From NCBI RefSeq assembly GCF_027270735.1, contig NZ_JAPWIJ010000006.1, positions 407,071 to 471,070 on the forward strand: a stretch of 64,000 nucleotides of DNA. The letters run 5' to 3'. The position numbers and the translations under genes are program-made. Positions 46,883 to 54,587 of the stretch are shown piece after piece. Positions within the stretch are counted from its first letter, which is position 1. Each line of letters begins with the position of its first letter. The DNA is from Rhodococcus ruber (GTDB lineage Bacteria > Actinomycetota > Actinomycetes > Mycobacteriales > Mycobacteriaceae). Below the pieces are notes generated by a model, which did not search any database, was not told the origin of the DNA, and worked only from the letters and a program-made list of their open reading frames with translations.

Positions 46883-47868
46883 CCACCACCACTTCCCCCA
46901 AACTCAAGACATCGGCGATGATTGCATCGTTCGTCGATCCCGGCCAGCGCACCGCCGACGCACCGTTCGGTCACGCCTTGGTCGAGGCCGCGCAGAACAA
47001 CGACAAGATCGTCGGCCTCAGCGCCGACCTCGCCAAGTACACCGACATGCACATCTTCGCCCAGGCCTTTCCCGATCGCTTCTTTCAGATGGGCATGGCC
47101 GAGCAGCTGCTCCTCGGAGCCTCCGCCGGCATGGCCGAGACCGGACTGATCCCGTTCGCGTCGACGTACTCCGTGTTCGCGGCCCGTCGGGCATACGACT
47201 TCCTGTGCCTCGATATCGCCGAACCCAATCTGAACGTCAACATCATCGGCGGCCTTCCCGGCCTCACCACGGGGTACGGACCGAGCCACCAGGCCACCGA
47301 GGACATCGCCATCTTTCGCGGGATGCCGAACCTGACGATCGTCGATCCGTGCGATTCGGTCGACATCAGCCAGGCAGTCCCCCAACTCGCCGCCTCCGAC
47401 GGGCCGACCTACCTGCGCTTGCTTCGCGGCAAGGTGGCAACCGTGCTCGACGAGTACGACTACACCTTCGAGCTCGGAAAAGCCAAGGTCATCCGACCCG
47501 GCAACGATGTGGTGCTGGTATCGAGCGGCCTGATGACGATGCGCGCGTTGCAGGCAGCGAAGAATCTCGAGAAACACAACATCGACGTCGCGGTGGTGCA
47601 TACTCCGACGATCAAGCCGTTCGATGCCGATACTGTTCTGGCTGAACTGGATACACCTCGGTTGGCCTTCACCTGCGAGAACCACACCAAGATCGGCGGT
47701 CTGTTCGAGACCGTCGCCTCGGCGATCGTCGAGCGCGGACTCGGCAAGAAGGTCGGTGCGATCTCCTTGCCCGACGAGTTCCTTGCCGCGGGTGCCCTAC
47801 CCACATTGCACGATCGCTACGGCCTCTCGACGTCCAGTATGGAAGCCCGCATCATGGCAGGACTCTGA
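46879..47868 (+). CDS. Split transketolase, C-terminal subunit
   Basis: A 329-residue protein equal to the pyrimidine-binding and C-terminal domains of transketolase/DXS. GLSADLAKYTDMHIFAQ, FFQMGMAEQLLLGASAGMA (with the Glu that activates ThDP) and a C-terminal domain with VVHTPTIKPFDADTVL. ATGA overlap with the N-subunit gene indicates a heteromeric enzyme made in equal amounts. Transfers a two-carbon ketol unit; donor and acceptor here are unknown. Confidence 0.88.
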   Translation: MTTTTSPKLKTSAMIASFVDPGQRTADAPFGHALVEAAQNNDKIVGLSADLAKYTDMHIFAQAFPDRFFQMGMAEQLLLGASAGMAETGLIPFASTYSVFAARRAYDFLCLDIAEPNLNVNIIGGLPGLTTGYGPSHQATEDIAIFRGMPNLTIVDPCDSVDISQAVPQLAASDGPTYLRLLRGKVATVLDEYDYTFELGKAKVIRPGNDVVLVSSGLMTMRALQAAKNLEKHNIDVAVVHTPTIKPFDADTVLAELDTPRLAFTCENHTKIGGLFETVASAIVERGLGKKVGAISLPDEFLAAGALPTLHDRYGLSTSSMEARIMAGL

Positions 47869-47915
47869 CACGATGCGGCTTTGCAGTCCGAGGGTCGTCG
47901 ACGCCGGACGTACAC

Positions 47916-47950
47916 TTACTGTCAACAGCTATCAGTCGACTGTTTGCAGT
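47916..47950. promoter_or_regulatory. Predicted GntR autoregulatory operator
   Basis: The minus-strand 13-mer CTGTTGACAGTAA (47916-47928) matches 44524-44536 exactly. It forms an imperfect inverted pair with TGTTTGCAGT at 47941-47950 (8 of 10 bases), 31-65 bp before the GntR start. Confidence 0.65.
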
Positions 47951-47980
47951 GAGACGTCATCGACGAAAGGAGCCCCCGCC

Positions 47981-48640
47981 ATGGGGCAACCCGGCGCACT
48001 TCTCGGACTGCAGAAGACCAACCTGCGTCAGCAGGCGGTCACCGCTCTGCGATCTGCCATCACCAGCGGTGAGCTTCGTCCCCGCAGCGCCCTGGTCGAG
48101 ACCGAACTGTCCGAGCGCTTGCAGATCAGTCGAGGCACTCTGCGCGAGGCCCTACGGCAATTGCAGCAGGAAGGCCTTGTCGTCACCGGTGCGCGCGGGC
48201 GTCTGCACGTACGCCACCTCGACACCAAGGAGATTCACGACATCTTCTCGGTGCGGGGCGCATTGGAGGGCTTGGCTGCAGCCGAAATCGCTCGACATCC
48301 TGAGCGTCCCCGCATAGTCGCGGAATTGCGGGCAGCACTGCAGCTGCTCAATCAGGCCCCGAAGGACGAGACACTCGACGACCGCATCGAGGCAGATCTC
48401 GACTTCCATCGCTTGCTTTGTCGATCGGCCGACAACGAGACCCTGCTGCACTCGTGGACGAGTCTCGAAGGTTCGATCCGCATGTCGATCATGTACGCCG
48501 GACGTGATCGCGCCCTGGGCAACATGGATGCCGACCGCCACCACGAGATGGTCGACGCCATCGAGGCCGGGGTGCCCGACGATGCGACAGCTGCGGTGCG
48601 TGACCACATGATGTGGGCCGTCGGCAATCTCGTTGCGTAG
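47981..48640 (+). CDS. GntR/FCD-family regulator
   Basis: A 219-residue FadR-subfamily GntR protein. The winged HTH (LRQQAVTALRSAITSGELRPRSALVE; LSERLQISRGTLREALRQLQQEGLV in sense, residues ~15-66) is followed by an FCD domain. The FCD metal-site type residues are in DLDFHRLLCRSADN and DRHHEMVDAIEAG. GAAAGGAG precedes the ATG. Same strand as the transporter/transketolase operon and sharing its operator motif, so it probably controls that locus and itself. Confidence 0.88.
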   Translation: MGQPGALLGLQKTNLRQQAVTALRSAITSGELRPRSALVETELSERLQISRGTLREALRQLQQEGLVVTGARGRLHVRHLDTKEIHDIFSVRGALEGLAAAEIARHPERPRIVAELRAALQLLNQAPKDETLDDRIEADLDFHRLLCRSADNETLLHSWTSLEGSIRMSIMYAGRDRALGNMDADRHHEMVDAIEAGVPDDATAAVRDHMMWAVGNLVA

Positions 48641-48652
48641 CTGCGGAGGGAC

Positions 48653-49576
48653 TCAGCTGCTGACGGAACCGTTCATCAGACGATCCATCGCGGCGACATC
48701 GCTTGCCCGGGTGCGACGAGACAGCGCCGTGTCGAACATGGTGAATCCATGGAATGCGCCAGGCCAGCAATGGAATTCGGTTCTGTTACCTGCGGCCAGA
48801 AGTCGGCGGGCGTAGTCGATACCCTGATCGCGTAGCGGGTCGAGTTCGTTGACGGTGAGATAGGTCGGCGGTAGGCCCTCGAGGTCTCGTCGTCGAGCCG
48901 GGGATGTGCGTTCGTCCGGAACCCGACCTCCGAGATAATGCTGCCAACTCAGAACCGCATTGCCGGTGTTCCAGAACACGGCGTCGACGCCCTGTTTCAT
49001 CGACGGCGAGTCGGCTCTGTCGTCGAGTGCCGGTTCGATCAGTGCCTGCATCGCCAGTCTCGGACCGCCGCTGTCACGAAGTTCCAAGGCAGTGCACGCG
49101 GCCAGACACGCTCCGGCACTGGTTCCCAAGAGACCGATCCGACCCGGGTCACCGCCGATGCTGTCGGCAGCATCGACCGCCCACTGCACCGCGGTGACAC
49201 AGTCGTCAACGGCTGCGGGATAGGGGAATTCAGGGGCCAACCGGTAGTCGACGGCAACGACGACGCACTGCAGCGCAGCCGCGAGACCTGCGTTTCCTTC
49301 ATCGTTCGAGGCAGCCGAGCCCAATGCGAAACCGCCGCCGTGCATTTCGACCACGACGGGCAACGGCCTGCTGGCCACCCTACGCGGACCGGTGATCCGG
49401 ACGCCGACGGTGTGCCCGTCGAAATCCGCACTCGCGTTCGAGACAACGACGTTTGCAGACAGAGGCTCCGGGCCGCTCGTCGGCGCGGCCCGAGCAGCAG
49501 TGATGTCGCGAAAGTCCACGGCCGGAACCTCCTTCACCACACGTTGCAGCTCTGGATCGAGGTCGTCGATGCGCAT
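48653..49576 (-). CDS. HSL-family alpha/beta hydrolase (esterase)
   Basis: A 307-residue hormone-sensitive-lipase-type esterase. The oxyanion motif is HGGGFALG, the nucleophile elbow GTSAGAC (variant of GDSAG), then an acidic residue in VNELDPLRDQG and the His in GAFHGFTMFD. No signal peptide. Hydrolyses short-chain esters; substrate unknown. Start at 49576 (MRIDDLDPE). Tail to tail with the GntR gene, 12 bp apart. The 215 bp upstream (49577-49791) show no gene that I can support. Confidence 0.86.
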   Translation of the reverse strand: MRIDDLDPELQRVVKEVPAVDFRDITAARAAPTSGPEPLSANVVVSNASADFDGHTVGVRITGPRRVASRPLPVVVEMHGGGFALGSAASNDEGNAGLAAALQCVVVAVDYRLAPEFPYPAAVDDCVTAVQWAVDAADSIGGDPGRIGLLGTSAGACLAACTALELRDSGGPRLAMQALIEPALDDRADSPSMKQGVDAVFWNTGNAVLSWQHYLGGRVPDERTSPARRRDLEGLPPTYLTVNELDPLRDQGIDYARRLLAAGNRTEFHCWPGAFHGFTMFDTALSRRTRASDVAAMDRLMNGSVSS

Positions 49577-49791
49577 ACATTTCACAGTAGGTGTCGCGGG
49601 CAGTGAAAGTGACTCTGAACGCACTAAATTACTGAGCCGCGAGATTGTGGTCATGGACGGCGTCTCGCCTCAGCGTGAGATCCGCATTGAAGTCTTCGCG
49701 TCCCCACGTGAGAAGGACCCACCCGACGTACAGACCGCGCACGGTCGGTCTACCCTCGTACCGGCCGACGACGTGACGGACCGGCTTTCTG

Positions 49792-50640
49792 TCAACGGTC
49801 ACCTTGCCGAAATGCGCGCGGTGTCCGGCCCGCGCGCACACGAAAGAAGCTGGTGAAGTTGGACGGGTCGTCGAACCCGAGCTGAATTCCGATGTCCAAC
49901 ACAGACAGTGACGTGAACACCAGCAATCGCTTCGCCTCGAGCACAATTCGGTCGTCGATCGTCTTCTTCGCGGTCGTTCCATGACTGTCGGCAGCTCGGT
50001 TCAAGGTGCGCTCGGAATACCCCAGGCGCTGTGCGTAGTCCGAAACCTTACGCAGCGAACGGAATTGAGCTTCCACCTCGGCTCGAAACCATGCGAACAC
50101 TTCCGCTCCCTCAGAAGCGGGGTTACCGTCGGTCTCCGAACTCAGTCGTAGGAGTAGGCACGCCAACGCCGAACGCCCGATCTCGCGTCGGACACCGGGG
50201 CCGGACGACGGCGGCATCGGCGCGAAAAGCGCGTCGAGCGCCGCGTGGACCCCGGCGCTCGTGCCCGCATCTGCGGTCCAGAAGCTGCGCATGCTCGCTG
50301 CCGTGATCGCCAACAGTTGCTGAGTGGACGGCCCGACCGCATGAGAGGCGAACATCGCCACCGATCCGGACAACGTGTCGATCTCGCCCCATTCATGGAC
50401 TTGGCCCGCATGAATCCATACGACATCCCCCGGGCCGATGTCGTACTCGATGAAATCGATTCGGTGCACGGTCCGGCCAGATTCCACCCGAAAAAGCAGG
50501 TCGAAGTTCAATCGCTGCGGAGCAACGAACTCTCGTTGACCACCGCTACGCACGATCGCTCGAAGCGTCGTCAGCTCGATCTCGATGTCGGGCGCGGAAG
50601 GGGTGAACTCGACACCTCGAACAGAATTGCTTTGTCGCAT
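49792..50640 (-). CDS. AraC-family regulator
   Basis: A 282-residue protein with an N-terminal cupin-like sensor (IGPGDVVWIHAGQVHEWGEI) and a C-terminal AraC DNA-binding domain. Its two HTH regions are LRKVSDYAQRLGYSERTLNR and the closing VLDIGIQLGFDDPSNFTSFFR. The start at 50640 (MRQSNSVRG) is preferred over a frame open further upstream. Divergent from the MBL-fold/SnoaL-like gene pair (92 bp), which it probably activates. Confidence 0.87.
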   Translation of the reverse strand: MRQSNSVRGVEFTPSAPDIEIELTTLRAIVRSGGQREFVAPQRLNFDLLFRVESGRTVHRIDFIEYDIGPGDVVWIHAGQVHEWGEIDTLSGSVAMFASHAVGPSTQQLLAITAASMRSFWTADAGTSAGVHAALDALFAPMPPSSGPGVRREIGRSALACLLLRLSSETDGNPASEGAEVFAWFRAEVEAQFRSLRKVSDYAQRLGYSERTLNRAADSHGTTAKKTIDDRIVLEAKRLLVFTSLSVLDIGIQLGFDDPSNFTSFFRVRAGRTPRAFRQGDR

Positions 50641-50732
50641 ATTTACCAGTCTGCCGCAGGTCGTCACCAGAGAACAGTGCCCAGACGTGGCATCTTCAGA
50701 AGGAATCGACTTGCAAACAGAAGGACACCACG

Positions 50733-51539
50733 ATGACCGACCTGACATTTACCACCCTCGATACCGGCCCGAGCACGCTGGACAAGACCGTCACGCTCGT
50801 ATCCGGTGACACGGAAGCGGTGCTCGTCGACGCCGGATTCACACGCGCGGACGGACACCGAGCCGTGGCAGAAATTCTCGATTCCGGCAAGGAACTCACG
50901 ACCGTCTTCATCAGCGCAGGCGACCCGGACTTCTACTTCGGAGCCGAAGTGGTCCAGGATGCTTTCCCGAACGCCCGGTTTGTCGCACCGGCCGATGTCA
51001 TCGACCACATCGACCACAGTTACGACAAGAAGCTCGAGGCGTGGAAGAACCTCGGGGTCAATCTGCCGACCCGCCGCGTCACTCTCGAAGCCTTCACCTC
51101 CGACACGATCACGGTGGACGAGCAGGTCCTCGAACTGCGCAACGCAGACCTCGATCCGCACAACCGCGGATGGTTCCTGTTCGACCCCGCTACTCGCACA
51201 GTGGTGGGAGGCGTCCTGGTGTTCAGTGGCCTGCACGTGTGGACTGCGGACTCCTCGACCCCCGAACTCCGCCAGAAGTGGATCGCCGGCTTGGACACGG
51301 TCGAGGCCTTGAATCCGACCACCGTGATCGCCGGACATCGCTCCGCGGGAGCTGCAGCGGACGGTGCCGCGCTGGCACATACCCGCGATTACCTGAAGAA
51401 CTTCGAGCGCATCGTCGGGGAGAAGGAAAATGGCGCTGAGGTCGAAAAGGCGCTTCTGGCCGAGTACCCCGACGCGGGTCTTGCGGTGGCCGCGCATCTC
51501 GGGGCACTTGTCGCAAAGGGCGAAATGGCATGGGGATGA
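50733..51539 (+). CDS. Metallo-beta-lactamase-fold protein with degenerate metal motif
   Basis: A 268-residue MBL-fold protein. The fold is recognisable (VTLVSGDTEAVLVDAGF, GVLVFSGLHVWTADSST, TTVIAGHRSAG), but the usual HxHxDH metal motif after the third strand is replaced by SAGDPDFYFG. Only the Asp remains, so the dinuclear zinc site is probably absent or altered. AGAAGGA precedes the ATG. Start of the next gene overlaps this stop by 10 bp. Function unknown; it may be a non-hydrolytic or mononuclear member. Confidence 0.78.
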   Translation: MTDLTFTTLDTGPSTLDKTVTLVSGDTEAVLVDAGFTRADGHRAVAEILDSGKELTTVFISAGDPDFYFGAEVVQDAFPNARFVAPADVIDHIDHSYDKKLEAWKNLGVNLPTRRVTLEAFTSDTITVDEQVLELRNADLDPHNRGWFLFDPATRTVVGGVLVFSGLHVWTADSSTPELRQKWIAGLDTVEALNPTTVIAGHRSAGAAADGAALAHTRDYLKNFERIVGEKENGAEVEKALLAEYPDAGLAVAAHLGALVAKGEMAWG

Positions 51540-51946
51540 ACGAATTGTCGTCCGATCCGTCGCCGGCCGCAGTGGTCCGTCGGCAGTACATCGCATCGGC
51601 CGCCGGCGATCTGAACGCACTTCGCGACACGCTTGCCCCGGATGTGGAATGGACCGAGATGGCAGGGTTTCCGTTGGCGGGCACGTACCGGACGCCGACC
51701 GGTGTTACCTCCAATGTGATGGAAAAGCTCGGTGCCGAATGGGAGAACTGGATCGCGCACGACGACACCTACGTGGTCGATGGTGAGAACGTCGTGGTCC
51801 TCGCCCGATACACCGCGAAGCACAAACAGACCGGCAAAGCCTTCTCTGCACGGGTTGCCCATCACTTCGTCGTGCGCGGAGGACTGATCGTCCGATTCGA
51901 GCAATTCGTCGATACCGCAGTAGTTCGGGACGCAGCCACCGAGTAG
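51530..51946 (+). CDS. SnoaL/NTF2-like protein
   Basis: A 138-residue cone-shaped alpha+beta barrel protein of the SnoaL/ketosteroid-isomerase-like group: VRRQYIASAAGDLNALRDTLAPDVEW is the typical first helix-strand, later RVAHHFVVRGGLIVRFEQFVDTA. Translationally overlapped with the MBL-fold gene, so the two are likely used together. No clear catalytic assignment. Start at 51530 (MGMNE) or 51536. Confidence 0.8.
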   Translation: MGMNELSSDPSPAAVVRRQYIASAAGDLNALRDTLAPDVEWTEMAGFPLAGTYRTPTGVTSNVMEKLGAEWENWIAHDDTYVVDGENVVVLARYTAKHKQTGKAFSARVAHHFVVRGGLIVRFEQFVDTAVVRDAATE

Positions 51947-51961
51947 ACCACCAGTGGACGA

Positions 51962-51999
51962 GACGGATGGGCTCGCTGCAGTCAGCGAGCCCATCCGTC
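51962..51999. terminator. Bidirectional terminator hairpin
   Basis: A perfect stem GACGGATGGGCTCGCT (51962-51977) with its complement at 51984-51999, closed by one further G:C pair and a four-base loop. It sits between the convergent SnoaL-like and BKACE genes. Confidence 0.85.
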
Positions 52000-52012
52000 A
52001 CACAGAACGCGG

Positions 52013-52945
52013 TCAGAATCCCACTTTGTCCGCACCCTTGAGGTCGAGCATTACTCGAGCCTCGTCAGGTGTGGCGACCTCGAAATTCAGCGCCTCGAGA
52101 ATGGTTCGAATCCGGGTGACCTGCTCGGCATTCGATGCGGCCAGCTGTCCCGGGCCGATCCACAAGGAGTCTTCGAGCCCCACTCGCACATGGCTACCCA
52201 TGGCAGCACCGATGGTCGCGAGCGGCATCTGGTTCTTGCCCGCACCGAGGATCGACCACTGGTAGTTCTCACCTAGCAATCTGTCTGCGGTACGACGCAT
52301 GTGCATGAGATCCTCGGGGTGTCCGCCGATCCCGCCCAGTAGTCCGAACACGGACTGGACGAACAGCGGACCACGGGCAAGTCCACGTTGGTGGAAATGA
52401 CTGAGGTTGTTGAGGTGCGAGATGTCGTAGCACTCGAACTCGAAGCGGGTGCCGCCGGCGTTCCCGATTTCCAGAATTCGCTCGATATCGGCGAACGTGT
52501 TCTTGAAGACCAGGTCTCGTGATTTCTCCAACGCATCACGTTCCCACTGGTGCTCGAACTCGGTGAACCGGTCCAGCATCGGGTACAACCCGAAGTTCAT
52601 CGAACCCATGTTCAACGATGCGAGTTCGGGCGAGAATGTCGCGACCGGCCTCATCCTCTCCTCGACGGTCATGTGCGGCGAACCACCCGAGGTCAAATTG
52701 ATGACCGCGTCCGTATTCGCCTTCAGCTTCGCCAGAATGGGCTCGAAATGCTTGGGGTCTTGTGACGGGCGACCGTCTTCGGGATCTCGGGCGTGCATGT
52801 GCACGATCGCTGCACCGGCCTCGGCTGCCCCGATGGCGGCGTCGGCGATCTCGTTGGCCGACACCGGTAGGTACGGGGACATACTCGGCGTGTGAATTGC
52901 GCCGGTCACAGCGCTGGTGATGATCACTTTGCGTTTGCTGGCCAT
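52013..52945 (-). CDS. Beta-keto acid cleavage enzyme (BKACE)
   Basis: A 310-residue TIM-barrel protein of the BKACE (formerly DUF849/Kce) family. VITSAVTGAIHTPSMSPYLP opens the barrel, the zinc histidines are H49 and H51 in VHMHARDPEDGRP, and the substrate region shows NLTSGGSPHMTVEER and SVFGLLGGIGG. BKACEs condense a beta-keto acid with acetyl-CoA, giving acetoacetate and a new acyl-CoA. It follows the MFS permease gene by 40 bp in the same transcript, which is divergent from the lar operon. The 3-hydroxyacyl-CoA-dehydrogenase-like enzyme of that operon could supply its beta-keto acid. Confidence 0.9.
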   Translation of the reverse strand: MASKRKVIITSAVTGAIHTPSMSPYLPVSANEIADAAIGAAEAGAAIVHMHARDPEDGRPSQDPKHFEPILAKLKANTDAVINLTSGGSPHMTVEERMRPVATFSPELASLNMGSMNFGLYPMLDRFTEFEHQWERDALEKSRDLVFKNTFADIERILEIGNAGGTRFEFECYDISHLNNLSHFHQRGLARGPLFVQSVFGLLGGIGGHPEDLMHMRRTADRLLGENYQWSILGAGKNQMPLATIGAAMGSHVRVGLEDSLWIGPGQLAASNAEQVTRIRTILEALNFEVATPDEARVMLDLKGADKVGF

Positions 52946-52985
52946 AACTTGCTCTCTTTCGCGAGTTCTGAGTAAAAGTTCAGCT

Positions 52986-54311
52986 TCAGTGAGCGGCGAC
53001 TGCCGCTTTACTGGGATCCTCGGTGCCCATGCGGAGCTTCAAACTCAGGAGCGCGCCCACCGTGCACATAGCGGCGACGAAGAACAGACCGCTGAATTTG
53101 TTACCGGTGGCATCCTCGAAGAAGCCCATGACATAGGGGCCGACAAATCCTCCGGTGAGGCCGATCGTGTTGATGAATGCGAGACCGAAGGCGAGGCGCT
53201 TACCGCTCATCCGGGTCGCCGGGAACGTGAACAGGATCGGTTGAATGGCGTAAAAGCTGAACGCCGCCAGGCAGAATCCGATCAGTCCCAGCACGGCACC
53301 ACTGACTGCTCCGATAGAAAAGCCCACTGCGATACCGAGCATTGCAACGGCGGCGATGATGCGGCTACGTCCGGCTTTGGTGGCGAATCGCGGCATGAAT
53401 ATTGCGCCGATGCCGGCGAAGATCCACGGAATCGCTGCGAGTAGCCCGATCTCGAATGTGGTGAGGTCGCCATACGTCCCGATCAACGACGGCAGGAAGA
53501 AGCTCAGCGAGTAAATTGCGATCTGGTGTGCGAAATAGATTCCGACGACGAGCAGTATTTGTTTGTCTCGCAACACATCTCGAAAGCTCGAATTCCCGGC
53601 CGAGTCTGCACCGGAGTCTTCTTCCGCTTTGATGCGCGCCTCGAGATCCTTGCCTTCCTCTGGACTGAGGAAGGTTGCCTCGGTCGGCCGATTGGGAAGC
53701 GTCTTCCACACGACCACGCTCAACAGGACTGCGGGAATACCCTCGATGATGAACATCCACTGCCAACCGTGCAGGCCGCCGAGTCCGTCGAGCATCAACA
53801 GCAGCCCGCCGAGCGGAGATCCGACGATCTGAGCAATCACAACGCCCAGCAAGAAGAGTCCGATTGCGCGAGCACGGTCCTTGATCGGGAACCACTGAGT
53901 CAGATAGAACATCACGCCCGGAAACAGGCCGGCCTCGGCGATACCGAGCAGCATGCGCAGGATGTAGAACGACATCTCACCCTGGATCAACGCCATCGAC
54001 ATCGACAACAGACCCCAGGTGATCATGATTCGCGTGAACCAGAATCGGGCTCCGACCTTGTGCATGATCAGGTTGGAGGGAATCTCGGAAAGCGCGTACG
54101 TGAGGAAGAAGAGCCCGGCACCGATTCCGTACGCGGTTGCCGACAGCCCGAGGTCGATCTCGAGACGATCTTTCGCCATTCCGATATTGGTCCGGTCGAT
54201 GAAGGCAATGACGTAGACGATCACCAGAAGCGGCATCAGGCGGCGGAAAACTACCTTCGTGATGGTCTCCGGCGATCTCATCGCCGTTACCGGGGCTTGC
54301 GTTCGGGACAT
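52986..54311 (-). CDS. Anion:cation symporter (ACS)-type MFS permease
   Basis: A 441-residue MFS protein resembling tartrate/phthalate/galactonate carriers: VIAFIDRTNIGMAKDRLEIDLGLS at helix 1, GLFFLTYALSEIPSNLIMHKVGARFW at helix 2, GIAEAGLFPGVMFYLTQWFP at helix 4-5. ACS members import organic anions with protons. The start at 54311 (MSRTQAPV) leaves a ~75-nt leader from the predicted promoter. First gene of the leftward unit of the lar regulon, so it is the probable importer of the hydroxy acid acted on by LarA. Confidence 0.88.
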   Translation of the reverse strand: MSRTQAPVTAMRSPETITKVVFRRLMPLLVIVYVIAFIDRTNIGMAKDRLEIDLGLSATAYGIGAGLFFLTYALSEIPSNLIMHKVGARFWFTRIMITWGLLSMSMALIQGEMSFYILRMLLGIAEAGLFPGVMFYLTQWFPIKDRARAIGLFLLGVVIAQIVGSPLGGLLLMLDGLGGLHGWQWMFIIEGIPAVLLSVVVWKTLPNRPTEATFLSPEEGKDLEARIKAEEDSGADSAGNSSFRDVLRDKQILLVVGIYFAHQIAIYSLSFFLPSLIGTYGDLTTFEIGLLAAIPWIFAGIGAIFMPRFATKAGRSRIIAAVAMLGIAVGFSIGAVSGAVLGLIGFCLAAFSFYAIQPILFTFPATRMSGKRLAFGLAFINTIGLTGGFVGPYVMGFFEDATGNKFSGLFFVAAMCTVGALLSLKLRMGTEDPSKAAVAAH

Positions 54312-54381
54312 GGTTGGCCTCTGCAGTCGGTGAGTGTGTGGTCGGGGTCGACGCTGGGGTGTGACCAGCGCCATATTCAAC

Positions 54382-54511
54382 GTGTGATGCCCATTACAGA
54401 GGTGCCTCTCAAGCTTAAGCAACGTTAAGTAGGGCATCAGCCATCTCGGACTCCCCACCCCGACTTAACGTTGCTTAATATTAAGCACACCGACTGTAAT
54501 CGGCATCACAC
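54382..54511. promoter_or_regulatory. Mirror-symmetric divergent promoter of the MFS-BKACE and lar operons
   Basis: Two nested inverted repeats share one centre (54446.5). The outer arms 54382-54399 and 54494-54511 match at 17 of 18 bases (GTGTGATGCC-n-ATTACAG). The inner arms TTAAGCAACGTTAAGT (54415-54430 and its complement 54463-54478) are identical over 16. Each side holds the same promoter: -35 TTGCTT inside the inner arm and -10 TGTAAT in the outer arm, 18 bp apart. A 14-bp palindrome GCTTAATATTAAGC (54473-54486) overlaps the rightward -35. The inner element has two direct TTAAG half sites 10 bp apart. Confidence 0.85.
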
Positions 54512-54587
54512 AACCGCCGCGGAGTAGAGCATGCTTCGCACCGCTACTCGAAGCATCCTGCGCGTCGGTACAATTTCAGGAGACTTT

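Noticed and set aside
54531..54587. ATG start of larA 57 bp upstream
   Set aside because: No ribosome-binding site there. The GTG at 54588 has CAGGAGA and gives residue numbering close to characterised LarA.
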